Shown piece after piece: positions 34,467 through 43,306 of a stretch of DNA of 61,828 nt. The notes beneath the pieces are model-generated. The model ran no database searches and was not told the origin of the DNA. It saw nothing but the letters and a program-made list of their open reading frames with translations. Numbering within the stretch: position 1 is the first letter of the stretch; each line of letters opens with the position of its first letter. This DNA is from Clostridium guangxiense (lineage in GTDB: Bacteria; Bacillota; Clostridia; Clostridiales; Clostridiaceae), in assembly GCF_021043395.1 (NCBI RefSeq), contig NZ_JAJNKE010000007.1:1-61828 (forward strand), given 5' to 3'. A program made the position numbers and the translations under genes.

Positions 34467-35495
34467 CTATAAGTTTTCTGCAATGAAATATATTAGCTTT
34501 TCGCTGTCTTCCCAGCCAATACATGGATCTGTTATTGATTTTCCAAATACATTTTCTCCTATTTCCTGTCTTCCACTCTCGATATAGCTTTCAATCATAA
34601 GGCCTTTAACCATGTTTTTTAAAGTAGGGTTGTATTTTCTACTCATCAAAACTTCCCTAGCAATTCTAGGCTGCTCCATATGTTTCTTCATAGAATTTGC
34701 ATGGTTACAATCTACAATTATTGCTGGATTAGTAAGCTTCATTTCCTGATAGCTATTTGCAAGCTGCACTAAATTCTCATAATGATAATTTGGAATGCTC
34801 CCCCCATCAGAATCCACTGCTCCTCTTAATATTGCATGTGCAAGTGGATTTCCAGTACTTTTAACTTCCCAGTTGTTATATATAAAATCATGGCTTAATT
34901 GGGCTGCTTTAATTGAATTAAGCATTACCGAAATATCTCCACAAGTTGGATTTTTCATTCCAACGGGTATATCAACCCCACTAGCTGTAAGTCTATGCTG
35001 CTGATTTTCCACAGAACGGGCACCTACTGCCACATAACCTAACACATCAGATAAATATGCATGATTTTCAGGGTACAACATTTCATCTGCTGCTGGCATA
35101 TGAAAATCTGTAAGTGCTTTTATATGCAGATTTCTTATAGCTGTAATTCCTTCTGATAAATCCGGCGCTTTATTTGGATCAGGTTGTGACATCATGCCTT
35201 TATACCCTTCACCTGTAGTTCTTGGTTTATTTGTATAAATTCTTGGTACAATTATAATTTTATCATTAACCTTTTCTTGAACTTTTGCTAATCTTCCTAT
35301 ATATTCACAAACAGAATCCTCATTATCTGCAGAACAAGGTCCTATAATCAATACAAATTTATCATTTTTTCCTTCAAAAACGCTTTTTAGTTCATCAATC
35401 TTAACTTTTCTAATTTCTGCTGCTTCTTTAGAGAGCGGAATACTTTCCCTCACCTCTTGTGGATTTGGTAGTTTCTTTTCAAATTTTAAGTTCAT
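34467..35495 (-). CDS. aroF: 3-deoxy-7-phosphoheptulonate synthase (DAHP synthase)
   Basis: A 342-residue type I enzyme of the AroF/G/H group, joining PEP and erythrose 4-phosphate at the head of the shikimate pathway. Marks: VLIIGPCSADN near 49-59, PRTTGEGYKGMM, ADEMLYPENHAYLSD, GARSVENQQHR, KNPTCGDISVML and IVDCNHANS. TGGAGG 10 bases before ATG 35495 fixes the start. A short hairpin CTTGAAA / TTTCAAG lies about 40 bases upstream; no leader peptide or T-box is visible. Which amino acid inhibits it cannot be read from the sequence, so the exact symbol is tentative. Confidence 0.88.
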   Translation of the reverse strand: MNLKFEKKLPNPQEVRESIPLSKEAAEIRKVKIDELKSVFEGKNDKFVLIIGPCSADNEDSVCEYIGRLAKVQEKVNDKIIIVPRIYTNKPRTTGEGYKGMMSQPDPNKAPDLSEGITAIRNLHIKALTDFHMPAADEMLYPENHAYLSDVLGYVAVGARSVENQQHRLTASGVDIPVGMKNPTCGDISVMLNSIKAAQLSHDFIYNNWEVKSTGNPLAHAILRGAVDSDGGSIPNYHYENLVQLANSYQEMKLTNPAIIVDCNHANSMKKHMEQPRIAREVLMSRKYNPTLKNMVKGLMIESYIESGRQEIGENVFGKSITDPCIGWEDSEKLIYFIAENL

Positions 35496-35677
35496 TAAAA
35501 TAGCCTCCAGTAATTGTTTTTTTATTCTTATAGACGAACAACTTGAAAGGATAAACTTGGGATTTTCAAGCTTCACGTTGTCTATCTATAAAAACCCCTA
35601 ATCCTTTTATACTACATTTTACGAAAATTTGCACGAATTAATTTCCGTTTATGCTTGAATTAGCAGCAAGTTAAAAT

Positions 35678-36154
35678 CTACCATTTGCTTTTTAACACCT
35701 CTTCAAGCTTTCTAATTTGTTCTGTTTTATAGTTAATCATATTTGCTAATACTTCATATGTTATTTTATTAACATCATCTTCACTTTTCACAAGCCTACC
35801 TTGAATATCTATAAATAATGTGCGAACATCTCTCTGAAAATCAAGTAAATTTCTAAAGTAATCCTTAGCATTGGTAAATTCTAAAGAATAAATTCTTTGA
35901 TTAAACTGATTCACCAAAAACGATATTTTATCATACGTTCTAACATCAATTTCCTCAGCATCCTTGTTTTTTATTATTTCTTTTGATTGTTCATAATGCC
36001 TCATAGTTTTATGTGCTGCTTTTATAACAACTTTAGATATTACTTTTACATATGGTACATTTTCATTTTCTTTTTCTATTTTTTCATATTCTTTTATTCT
36101 TTTAGTTAAAATTTCTATAGCCTTATCTACTATATCTATAATATTATATCCCAT
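35678..36154 (-). CDS. Helical protein of unknown function
   Basis: A 158-residue soluble, highly charged and almost wholly alpha-helical protein (heptad-like Lys/Glu/Ile patterns at 5-35, 55-75, 85-155). No family recognised and no signal peptide, Cys or metal motif. Ribosome site GTGGAATATTT is weak. Single gene between DAHP synthase and the ABC operon. Codon use is like its neighbours. Confidence 0.65.
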   Translation of the reverse strand: MGYNIIDIVDKAIEILTKRIKEYEKIEKENENVPYVKVISKVVIKAAHKTMRHYEQSKEIIKNKDAEEIDVRTYDKISFLVNQFNQRIYSLEFTNAKDYFRNLLDFQRDVRTLFIDIQGRLVKSEDDVNKITYEVLANMINYKTEQIRKLEEVLKSKW

Positions 36155-36503
36155 AAATATTCCACTCCATATCTTATGCTTCTAGAACGTGATGTTGCAC
36201 TATCTTTATGATATACGAAGATTGATTAATAGTCTACATAATTAATTATTTAAATATAACCATTCCTTGTACTATTGTTTCTGAAACTATATATAGTTTT
36301 AACTAAATACACAAAAAATAATGCTTTAAAAAGTTTACAAAAAAACAGCAGATAGCCTTGTACAAAACAAAACTATCTACTGTCCTTATTAAAAGTTATT
36401 TTATAGAATTACCAGTTCAACTATTAATTTATACATATACCATAATACCTTGAAGATTGCCATTTTCAAACATGCATAAACTAAGTTTTACCTTGGTAAT
36501 TCT
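36155..36503. other. Gene-free gap holding only a terminator
   Basis: Apart from the terminator at 36339-36382, this 349-bp stretch is A/T-rich sequence with no repeat or reading frame I can support. A promoter for the gene ending at 35678 should lie here but no clear box pair was found. Confidence 0.5.
36339..36382 (-). terminator. Terminator of the YtrA-type ABC operon
   Basis: Stem CAGTAGATAG / CTATCTGCTG, 17-base loop, then seven T on the minus strand. Confidence 0.75.
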
Positions 36504-37814
36504 TTATTCAAATCTTAAAGATTCAACAGGATTTAATTTTGCAGCTTTTCCTGCTGGAACGAGTCCTGCTACCATAGCTACAACAACTGTAAATATTATT
36601 GTAAATATTACTGTAGAAACTCTAATGTCAATTAAAGTCATTCCTTCTTCAATCCCACCTATTTTATTCGCAACTATAATCTTATTTGCAATTGCTGAAC
36701 CAACTAATGCAATTACAGTTCCTGCTACTGATCCAACAAGTCCGAGACTGCCAGATTGAACCACAAACATAGATCTTATATTTTTTCTTGAAGCTCCCTG
36801 TGCCTTCATTATTCCTATAGATTTTGTCTTTTCATGCACTGCCATAGACATTGTATTTATAACTCCTATTGATGCAACTAAAAGTACTATAATTCCTGCT
36901 GCTGTTAAAAGCACTTTAAATATTACAAGCATAGAATTCATTTGAGTTGCATAACTTTCTGATGCTATTGTCACATATCCTAACTTCTTTATTTTACTAT
37001 TTACCTTCGAAACATCTTCCATTGTCTTTGCTTCAACAGTTACACTATCATACCCCTTAGTTTGTAAGTAATTCTTTGTTTCCATGTAATATTCTTGAAT
37101 TTTTGCTGATGTTTCATCTGATGTAATAATTACATTTCTACCAGAATTGTATGCTCTGTTTACTGCTCCAGCTACTTTTGCTTTTATTACAAGCGGCTGT
37201 TTTTCTGGCATTCCTTGCATTTTAGGAAATGAAACCTTTATTTCTATATCTTTTCCTACTGCACTCTTATAGTCTTTTAATCCTATTTTATTTAGGTATC
37301 CTTGTCCTACAAGAACAAAATCATTATATCCCTGCTTTAAGCTATTTCCTGCAATTACAAATTTATCGCCATATTTTTTAACCTTATCCTTATTTCCTTT
37401 AAGCTGATTTTTTTCTGCATCCATAACTATGTTAAAATTCAAATTATTACCCTGGATATTAACTTTTTTGCCTACTTTATTGTCTATTTTAACTTCAGTA
37501 GCTGTAGTATCAATTGATGCTGAAACACCTGATACACCGTTTATAGCTTTGAATTTATTAAGCATATCTTGATCAATCTTCTTATCCTTCGTATTACCTT
37601 TTCCTAAATCTTGCTGAGGTTTTACAGTTATTTCTCTAAATCTGTCCATGTTCTTCATCTGATTATTTGTTATTGTTTGAATTCCTTGTCCAAGTCCAGC
37701 CATTACTATTACAAGCGTTGCTCCTATTGCTATACCAAAAGAGGTTAATGCTGTACGCAGCTTTCTTTTATTAAGATCGCTAAAAGCCATTTTAACATTA
37801 TCATTTAATTTCAT
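36504..37814 (-). CDS. MacB-like ABC permease, second of two
   Basis: A 436-residue FtsX-type permease: helix near 20-42, extracellular domain about 45-300, then three helices near 308-335, 358-385 and 400-425. The C-terminus (VPAGKAAKLNPVESLRFE) is the standard ending of MacB permeases. It follows the sister permease by 12 bases, and the two probably form a heterodimer served by the ATPase upstream. Confidence 0.9.
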   Translation of the reverse strand: MKLNDNVKMAFSDLNKRKLRTALTSFGIAIGATLVIVMAGLGQGIQTITNNQMKNMDRFREITVKPQQDLGKGNTKDKKIDQDMLNKFKAINGVSGVSASIDTTATEVKIDNKVGKKVNIQGNNLNFNIVMDAEKNQLKGNKDKVKKYGDKFVIAGNSLKQGYNDFVLVGQGYLNKIGLKDYKSAVGKDIEIKVSFPKMQGMPEKQPLVIKAKVAGAVNRAYNSGRNVIITSDETSAKIQEYYMETKNYLQTKGYDSVTVEAKTMEDVSKVNSKIKKLGYVTIASESYATQMNSMLVIFKVLLTAAGIIVLLVASIGVINTMSMAVHEKTKSIGIMKAQGASRKNIRSMFVVQSGSLGLVGSVAGTVIALVGSAIANKIIVANKIGGIEEGMTLIDIRVSTVIFTIIFTVVVAMVAGLVPAGKAAKLNPVESLRFE

Positions 37815-37826
37815 CTAATTCGCCCC

Positions 37827-39149
37827 CTATGAATTTAATGCTTCTACAGGATCCATTTTTGATGCTTTTCTTGATGGATATATTCCTGCAATTATGCAAA
37901 TTACAATTGAAAATGCCAAAGTTCCAAGTATTAACCATAAGGGCATTGTAATATTAACAGTTTGAGTTATTTTCTTACTTTTAAGATATACTTTAAGCGC
38001 AAAGTTAATTATACCTACGTTTGCACTGCTAAATATTAGTCCCATTATTCCACCAATAAGGCCAATTATCCCTGCTTGGGCTAAAAATACACCGTGAATA
38101 TTACTTCTATTTGCTCCAATAGATTTCATTATTCCTATTGATTTAGTTCTTTCATATATAACCATTGTCATAGTATTTACTGTACCAACAGCTGCAACAA
38201 ATAATACTATTAATCCAAGTACTGCAAGTATAACTTTTATAATTTTAAACGCATTTTTCACCTGCTGCACAGCTTCATAGTAGCTACTGCTAGCATAATT
38301 AATTCTTTTTATTGAATTAGTTATGCTTGAGACATCATCAATACTTTTAGCATGTATGATTACACCATCATAGCCTTGATTTTTTAAATAATTATCTTGA
38401 AGAGAATAGTAGCTTTTTAATTTATCTGCAATATTTATAGCTACTATCACATGATTTCCATTTACGAACTTATTATTTATTACTCCAACCACTTTTCCTT
38501 TTATGGAATATGGCTGCAATGTAATATTTTGATTTTCTGTTTTAGTTTCTGTAATAGTTACTTCTTTCCCTATTACACTTTTATAATTCTTTATTCCCAT
38601 AGCCTTAAGATAATCTTCAGATATAAGCACACCATCTTTATCTGCGCTAGTTAAATTTCTTCCAAAAGCTATTGGTTGAAGCTTATCGTTTTTGTTGTTT
38701 TTTCTTACTGATGCAAGGCTATCTTTACTAAATGCACTGTTATTATTGTATAATGCTAAGATTGGGGTTTCATTTTTATTTTCTTTATCATCTATTTTAA
38801 TGCTATTTACATTAACTGAAATATTAGCTTGAACATCATTTACACCTTTTATATTTGAAAATTTCTTCATAGCTTTATCATCTATTTTTTTGAACATCTC
38901 ACTTGGATCTATATCCCTATAATCCGTATTATTAATGTCAAAATATTTCATATTCATTACTTGGATTTCCTTTAAGGATGGACTATCTTGTACTTTATCC
39001 AAAATAAGACTTTCCCCTGAGGTTCCAAGGCTAACTAGCGTAACTATAAGCATAGTACCAACTGCAACGGCTAAAGCTGTCAAGAAGGTTCGTCCTTTTC
39101 TTCTACCTAGGTCTCTTGATGCCAACTTTATTCCATCTCTAAATTTCAT
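37827..39149 (-). CDS. MacB-like ABC permease, first of two
   Basis: A 440-residue permease of the same build: N-terminal helix near 20-42, extracellular domain, three C-terminal helices, ending PSRKASKMDPVEALNS. AGGAGG 9 bases before ATG 39149 sets the start, which overlaps the end of the ATPase gene by 11 bp and implies coupled translation. Confidence 0.9.
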   Translation of the reverse strand: MKFRDGIKLASRDLGRRKGRTFLTALAVAVGTMLIVTLVSLGTSGESLILDKVQDSPSLKEIQVMNMKYFDINNTDYRDIDPSEMFKKIDDKAMKKFSNIKGVNDVQANISVNVNSIKIDDKENKNETPILALYNNNSAFSKDSLASVRKNNKNDKLQPIAFGRNLTSADKDGVLISEDYLKAMGIKNYKSVIGKEVTITETKTENQNITLQPYSIKGKVVGVINNKFVNGNHVIVAINIADKLKSYYSLQDNYLKNQGYDGVIIHAKSIDDVSSITNSIKRINYASSSYYEAVQQVKNAFKIIKVILAVLGLIVLFVAAVGTVNTMTMVIYERTKSIGIMKSIGANRSNIHGVFLAQAGIIGLIGGIMGLIFSSANVGIINFALKVYLKSKKITQTVNITMPLWLILGTLAFSIVICIIAGIYPSRKASKMDPVEALNS

Positions 39150-39819
39150 CCTTTGACACCTCCTGAACCTCTCCATCTTTTATTTTTATTACTCTTTTTG
39201 ATTTTTTAGCTTCTTCCATATTGTGTGTTACCATTATTATTGTATATCCTCTTGAATTTAAATCATTCAAAAGCTTCATTATAAGTTCTCCGTTTTTAGA
39301 ATCAAGATTTCCTGTAGGTTCATCTGCAAATATTATTTGAGGTTCATTTACAAGCGCTCTTGCAATGCTAACTCTTTGTCTTTGTCCTCCTGACATTTCA
39401 GTTGGCTTATGCTTTATCTTATCTCCAAGTCCAACTGCTTCAAGTGCATTCTTTGCCTTTTCTTTTCTTTCTTTCCCACCTATTCCTGCAAATATAAGCG
39501 GCATCATTACATTTTCAAGTGCTGTTTGAGTATTTTCAAGATTAAAAGCTTGAAATACAAAGCCTATAGTCTCATTTCTATACTTAGACATTTCTTTATC
39601 TTTTAATTTACTTATATCCTTATTATCAATATAAATGCTTCCAGAGGTTGGAGTATCTAATCCTCCTACAAGATGCATAAGTGTTGATTTTCCCGAACCA
39701 GAAGGGCCAACTATGGCTACAAATTCACCATCATTTATTTTTAAACTTACATTATTTAATGCGGTAACCCTTTCCTTTCCCATTTTATAAACTTTTGATA
39801 CGTTTTTTACTTCTATCAT
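39139..39819 (-). CDS. ABC transporter ATPase (MacB class)
   Basis: A 226-residue ATPase with Walker A GPSGSGKST, Q-loop FQAFNLEN, signature MSGGQRQR and Walker B IIFADEPTGNLDSKNG. Second gene of an operon led by a GntR/YtrA-type regulator. In Bacillus such operons respond to cell-wall antibiotics such as ramoplanin; that link is by analogy. Confidence 0.93.
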   Translation of the reverse strand: MIEVKNVSKVYKMGKERVTALNNVSLKINDGEFVAIVGPSGSGKSTLMHLVGGLDTPTSGSIYIDNKDISKLKDKEMSKYRNETIGFVFQAFNLENTQTALENVMMPLIFAGIGGKERKEKAKNALEAVGLGDKIKHKPTEMSGGQRQRVSIARALVNEPQIIFADEPTGNLDSKNGELIMKLLNDLNSRGYTIIMVTHNMEEAKKSKRVIKIKDGEVQEVSKDEI

Positions 39820-39854
39820 AATTAACCCTCCACAATTTATTTTTAGACTTTGTT

Positions 39855-40220
39855 TTAAATACTGTCTATTTTCTTATTAATCTTAGTTATTATTTCATCA
39901 TTATTAAATCCTATATTTTTCATCTTATCTATAAATTCATCTATTATTTTTTCTGCTGTTTCTCTTTTTAAACTCATTATAATAGCTGCATCATTTTCAA
40001 TAAAAGTTCCCATACCTCTTTGAACATATACTATGCCTTCTCTTTCCATTTCTTTATAAACCCTTTGTATGGTATTAGGATTAACTTTAAACTGGTTTGA
40101 GAGTTCCCTTATAGAAGGAAGCTTTGATCCCTTATTTATTTTTCCTAGAATAATCTCCTTCTTTAAATAGTCCATTATTTGAATGTATATTGGTATCTCA
40201 TTACTAAATTTTATATTCAC
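39855..40220 (-). CDS. GntR-family repressor, YtrA type
   Basis: A 121-residue short GntR protein: N-terminal winged helix (PIYIQIMDYLKKEIILGKI, then LSNQFKVNPNTIQRVYKEMEREGIVYVQRGMGTF at about 45-78) and a ~40-residue helical tail for dimer contacts, as in YtrA-like regulators that lack a ligand domain. The start codon is GTG, 7 bases after AGGAGGG. It heads its own ABC operon, under a near-perfect palindrome that also occurs at the transglycosylase gene. Confidence 0.9.
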   Translation of the reverse strand: MNIKFSNEIPIYIQIMDYLKKEIILGKINKGSKLPSIRELSNQFKVNPNTIQRVYKEMEREGIVYVQRGMGTFIENDAAIIMSLKRETAEKIIDEFIDKMKNIGFNNDEIITKINKKIDSI

Positions 40221-40238
40221 CCTATCCCTCCTAAAACC

Positions 40239-40289
40239 AATATTCTAGTGTACTATACATATAGTACACTAGAATATTGAATATGTCAA
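40239..40289 (-). promoter_or_regulatory. Promoter and YtrA-type operator of the ABC operon
   Basis: TTGACA (40284-40289), 17 bases, TACTAT (40261-40266). A perfect inverted repeat with 18-bp arms, AATATTCTAGTGTACTAT and its partner (40239-40278, 4-base centre), covers the -10 box. Its AGTGTA-N12-TACACT core resembles the published YtrA site AGTGTA-N13-TACACT. Confidence 0.85.
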
Positions 40290-40319
40290 TACTTAAAAAT
40301 ATTTATTAGATAAATAAGC

Positions 40320-41009
40320 TTAATTTATAATTAGCAGTTCATTCCAAGCCATTTCTCGAGTTTTTTTATTAACAAAACCTCTTGCAACCATTGCATTTAG
40401 TACCATTTTCTGTCTTTTTTTAGCTACATCTATATGCTTTTCAGGATTATAATTATTGGGGGATTGAGGTATTCCTGCAAGCATTGCACACTCTGCTAGT
40501 GATAATTTTTTTAAATCTTTATTAAAATACTTTTTACTTGCATTCTCTATACCATAAGTGTTTGACCCATAGTATATTACATTTAGATACATTTCTAATA
40601 TTTGCTTTTTCGTATATCTACTTTCCAGTTCAATAGTAAAAAATATCTCTTTAAATTTTCTTTTTATCGTCTTATCATTGGACAAAAATAAATTTTTGGC
40701 TAATTGCTGACTAATTGTACTTCCGCCTTCTTTAAACTTACCTTCTCTTATATCCATATACAAAGCTCGTCCAATTGATATGAAATCAAACCCATCGTGT
40801 TCATAAAACCTTCTATCTTCAACGGCCACAACTGCATTTTTTAAATTATTTGGCATATTGTCTATAGTTGTGTAGTTTGGTACTCTTGCTGAAATTTGAT
40901 TTATTAAATTATCATTCATAACATACTTAGAATTATTCTTTTCATACATGTAATGAATTGACGTATTTAAAAACAAAAGAGTTATTAAAAAAATACATAT
41001 TTTCCTCAT
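40320..41009 (-). CDS. Monofunctional peptidoglycan glycosyltransferase (GT51)
   Basis: A 229-residue membrane-anchored transglycosylase that polymerises lipid II. N-terminal helix at about 4-17; then the GT51 motifs: VEDRRFYEHDGFD near 65-77 (catalytic Glu), KEGGSTISQQLAKNLFLS near 95-112, KRKFKEIFFTIELE, KQILEMYLNVIYYG and AMLAGIPQSPNNYNP near 184-198. No transpeptidase domain follows. It is a single gene whose promoter carries the same YtrA-type palindrome as the neighbouring ABC operon. Confidence 0.92.
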   Translation of the reverse strand: MRKICIFLITLLFLNTSIHYMYEKNNSKYVMNDNLINQISARVPNYTTIDNMPNNLKNAVVAVEDRRFYEHDGFDFISIGRALYMDIREGKFKEGGSTISQQLAKNLFLSNDKTIKRKFKEIFFTIELESRYTKKQILEMYLNVIYYGSNTYGIENASKKYFNKDLKKLSLAECAMLAGIPQSPNNYNPEKHIDVAKKRQKMVLNAMVARGFVNKKTREMAWNELLIIN

Positions 41010-41122
41010 ATGTTATCATCTCCTTAACGCTTATGTTTCACCTATTATTTTAATTAATTATAATACCATTACATATTGTTTTATATTACATTTACATTAC
41101 ACTTTTGTAATAATAAAAAAGT

Positions 41123-41165
41123 AGTGTACTATTAATATAGTACACTGATACATTGTTATTGTCAA
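41123..41165 (-). promoter_or_regulatory. Promoter and YtrA-type operator of the transglycosylase
   Basis: TTGACA (41160-41165), 17 bases, TACTAT (41137-41142). Inverted repeat AGTGTACTAT-TAAT-ATAGTACACT (41123-41146) over the -10 box, in the same register as at 40239-40289. Confidence 0.85.
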
Positions 41166-41171
41166 TAGAAA

Positions 41172-41222
41172 TAAAAAAAGATGGTGCTGCATTAGCATAT
41201 TTTTTTATGCTAATGCGACACC
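41172..41222 (-). terminator. Terminator of cinA
   Basis: Stem GGTGTCGCATTAGCATA / TATGCTAATGCAGCACC, six-base loop, then a T run on the minus strand, four bases past the stop. Confidence 0.9.
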
Positions 41223-41225
41223 CTC

Positions 41226-42467
41226 TTACTCTTTACTCTGAATTAGTTCCCTCCTGATCCAATCAAGTACAATATTTACGACTCTATTTCTAACCTTTTG
41301 CCTATCTCCAGGAATATTAAGCTTTCTAGTTTTAACTTTTCCATTTATATATAATCCAATATATACAAGTCCTACAGGCTTTTCTTCAGTTCCACCGCCA
41401 GGGCCTGCTATTCCCGTAGTCGACACACCTATATTTGTATGTGAGGTTTTAGCTATACCTTCTGCCATTTCTGCTGCTGTTTCACTACTTACCGCTCCAA
41501 ACTTATCTAAAGTCTCCTTCTTTACTCCAAGCCTATTCATCTTTGCTTCATTACTATATGTTACAGCACCTTCCATAAAAACCTCTGAAATACCCGGGTA
41601 ATTTACAAATCTTCCAGCAAGAAATCCTCCCGTACATGATTCTGCTGTTGATATTGTAATTTTATTTTCTATTAGGAGCTTTCCGACCACCTCTTCAAGG
41701 GAGGTATTATCAACTCCATATACATTATCTGCTAGTCTATCACGAACCTCTCTTTCCATAGGCTCTATTAGCCTTAATGCTTCCTTCTCAGTTTTAGCAC
41801 TAGCTGTTATTCTAAAAGTAACTTCATTGTCTTTTGCATAAGGAGCTATTGTAGGATTAGTTTGTTTATCCATTATATCTTGAATTCTTTCAGCTGCATT
41901 TCCCTCTCCTATTCCAGTTACTCTTAAAACCTTTGAAACAATTATGGATTCCTGATACCTTTTAAGATATGGGACAACATAGTTTTTAAACATAGGCTCA
42001 ACTTCTCTTGGTGGACCAGGAAGCAGTATTACAATTTTATTATTTTCATTGATTATACATCCAGGAGCAGTACCATAATCATTCTTAAGTATTGTACATC
42101 CCTCTGGGAAATAAGCCTGCTTTTTATTATTTTCGCTTATCTCTACCCCTAATTTATTAAAATATTTAGCAATCAAATCATATGATTCTTCATCAAAAAT
42201 AAGTTTTTTTCCAAAGTACTCAGCTGCAGTTTCCTTTGTTAAATCGTCCTTAGTAGGTCCAAGCCCTCCTGTAGTTATGACTATATCAGCTCTTTGAATG
42301 GCAAATTCAAACTCTTTTTTAAGCCTATCAACATTATCTCCTACAACTGCTTGATGATAAATTGAAAAACCCATGTTAGCTAATTCCTTAGACAAAAATT
42401 GAGCATTTGTATTTAAAATATCTCCAAGTAAAATTTCCGTTCCTACACATAATATTTCAGCTTTCAC
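41226..42467 (-). CDS. cinA: CinA-family protein (MoCF-like domain plus nicotinamide-nucleotide amidase domain)
   Basis: A 413-residue two-domain protein. The N-terminal molybdopterin-binding-like domain (EILCVGTEILLGDILNTNAQFLS; TTGGLGPTKDDLTKE near 73-87; LLPGPPREVEPMF near 147-159) is fused to a C-terminal CinA/PncC domain (STAESCTGGFLAGRFV near 265-280, GIAGPGGGTEEKPVGLVY near 350-367). The family hydrolyses nicotinamide mononucleotide or ADP-ribose in NAD recycling. AGGAGG before GTG 42467 makes GTG the start rather than an upstream codon. Confidence 0.92.
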   Translation of the reverse strand: MKAEILCVGTEILLGDILNTNAQFLSKELANMGFSIYHQAVVGDNVDRLKKEFEFAIQRADIVITTGGLGPTKDDLTKETAAEYFGKKLIFDEESYDLIAKYFNKLGVEISENNKKQAYFPEGCTILKNDYGTAPGCIINENNKIVILLPGPPREVEPMFKNYVVPYLKRYQESIIVSKVLRVTGIGEGNAAERIQDIMDKQTNPTIAPYAKDNEVTFRITASAKTEKEALRLIEPMEREVRDRLADNVYGVDNTSLEEVVGKLLIENKITISTAESCTGGFLAGRFVNYPGISEVFMEGAVTYSNEAKMNRLGVKKETLDKFGAVSSETAAEMAEGIAKTSHTNIGVSTTGIAGPGGGTEEKPVGLVYIGLYINGKVKTRKLNIPGDRQKVRNRVVNIVLDWIRRELIQSKE

Positions 42468-42525
42468 TTTTAATTCGCCTCCTATATAGATAAATAACAT
42501 TAAATGTTGAAATCCCTAGCACCAA

Positions 42526-42785
42526 ATTTATCCTGTTAAACTGGAATCTGTGAAGTAGCAATGCTTCGTCTCGTTAAAAAAATCCTATAAATCTAAGGTT
42601 CAAAAATCATAAAATACTAATATATTTCAATAACTCGCTATTGCTCAGACAGATTGAAATATCTAAGTATTTTACAATTTTTAAACCAAGATTTATTAGA
42701 ATTTTTTTAAATCATTCCTTCAGCATTGTTACTTCACTCCCACAGTAGTACAAGGAAAAAATTCCTCCGTACCTACGGAATTTTA
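42526..42785. repeat. R1 palindrome with OE end
   Basis: Left outer end TATCCTGTTAAACTGGAATC, then GAAGTAGCAATGCTTCGTC, R1 left arm ATCCTATAAATCTAAGG, centre AACTCGCTATTGCTCAGACAG, right arm CAAGATTTATTAGAA and GTTACTTCAC, then a small CTCCGTACCTACGGA hairpin. Nearly identical over its right half to 8040-8185. Confidence 0.85.
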
Positions 42786-42897
42786 GCATAAATCTTTGTA
42801 ATACGTTATTTAAGCAATTTATAATCATTTTCATTGTTAAATTTTGCTAACAGTGTATTTTTCGTAGAGAATCGGATTATAGAATGTACATAATATT

Positions 42898-42946
42898 TCG
42901 TTTAAGAAGGATAATGGGCAAAGCCCAAACCTCGTATATGTGTATA
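42898..42946. repeat. R4 unit
   Basis: AAGAAGGATAATGGGCAAAG then CCCAAACCTCGTATATG; GGGC and GCCC form a short hairpin. Copies: 7969-8012 and twice at 61721-61828. Confidence 0.8.
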
Positions 42947-42954
42947 TTCCTTGC

Positions 42955-43168
42955 TTTTTCGATCTAAGTGAAGTGATGTTGACTTGGGATGGTTTAAATA
43001 AAGCTTTATAAATCTTAGATGATAAATCGTAAAAGTCTTAGAGAATTTAATCTGTTTGAGCGTATGCGAGTTATTAAATTCTCTTAGATTTTTAGGATTT
43101 ATCGTCTTAGATTTATTAGCTTTATTTAATATCCCAAATCAATATCACCTTGTTAAATTCCAGTTTGC
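42955..43168. repeat. R1 palindrome with right OE end
   Basis: Arms TTTAAATAAAGCTTTATAAA and TCTTAGATTTATTAGC...; centre CTGTTTGAGCGTATGCGAGTT; outer arm GAAGTGATGTTGACTTGGGA with its inverted partner; ends in GTTAAATTCCAGTTTG, the inverted OE sequence. With the previous two entries it fills 42526-43168 of the gap before dnaD. Confidence 0.85.
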
Positions 43169-43242
43169 CTGAATGAATTTTGTATTAGTCATCTCAATCT
43201 TCCAAGTTATCTAACTATAATTATACATTTAAATACTTATAG

Positions 43243-43270
43243 TTGTTATATTTACTTTTTATATTATAAT
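43243..43270 (+). promoter_or_regulatory. Promoter of the dnaD-dnaI pair
   Basis: TTGTTA (43243-43248), 16 bases, TATAAT (43265-43270), 36 bases before the start codon. Confidence 0.65.
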
Positions 43271-43306
43271 ATATGTAGAATATTTTTTAAGAAAGGTTGC
43301 GATACT

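Noticed and set aside
35530-35575. Attenuator with leader peptide before DAHP synthase
   Set aside because: The hairpin CTTGAAA/TTTCAAG is short, with no adjacent T run, and no small reading frame rich in aromatic codons; part of it resembles sequence next to the repeat block at 55340.
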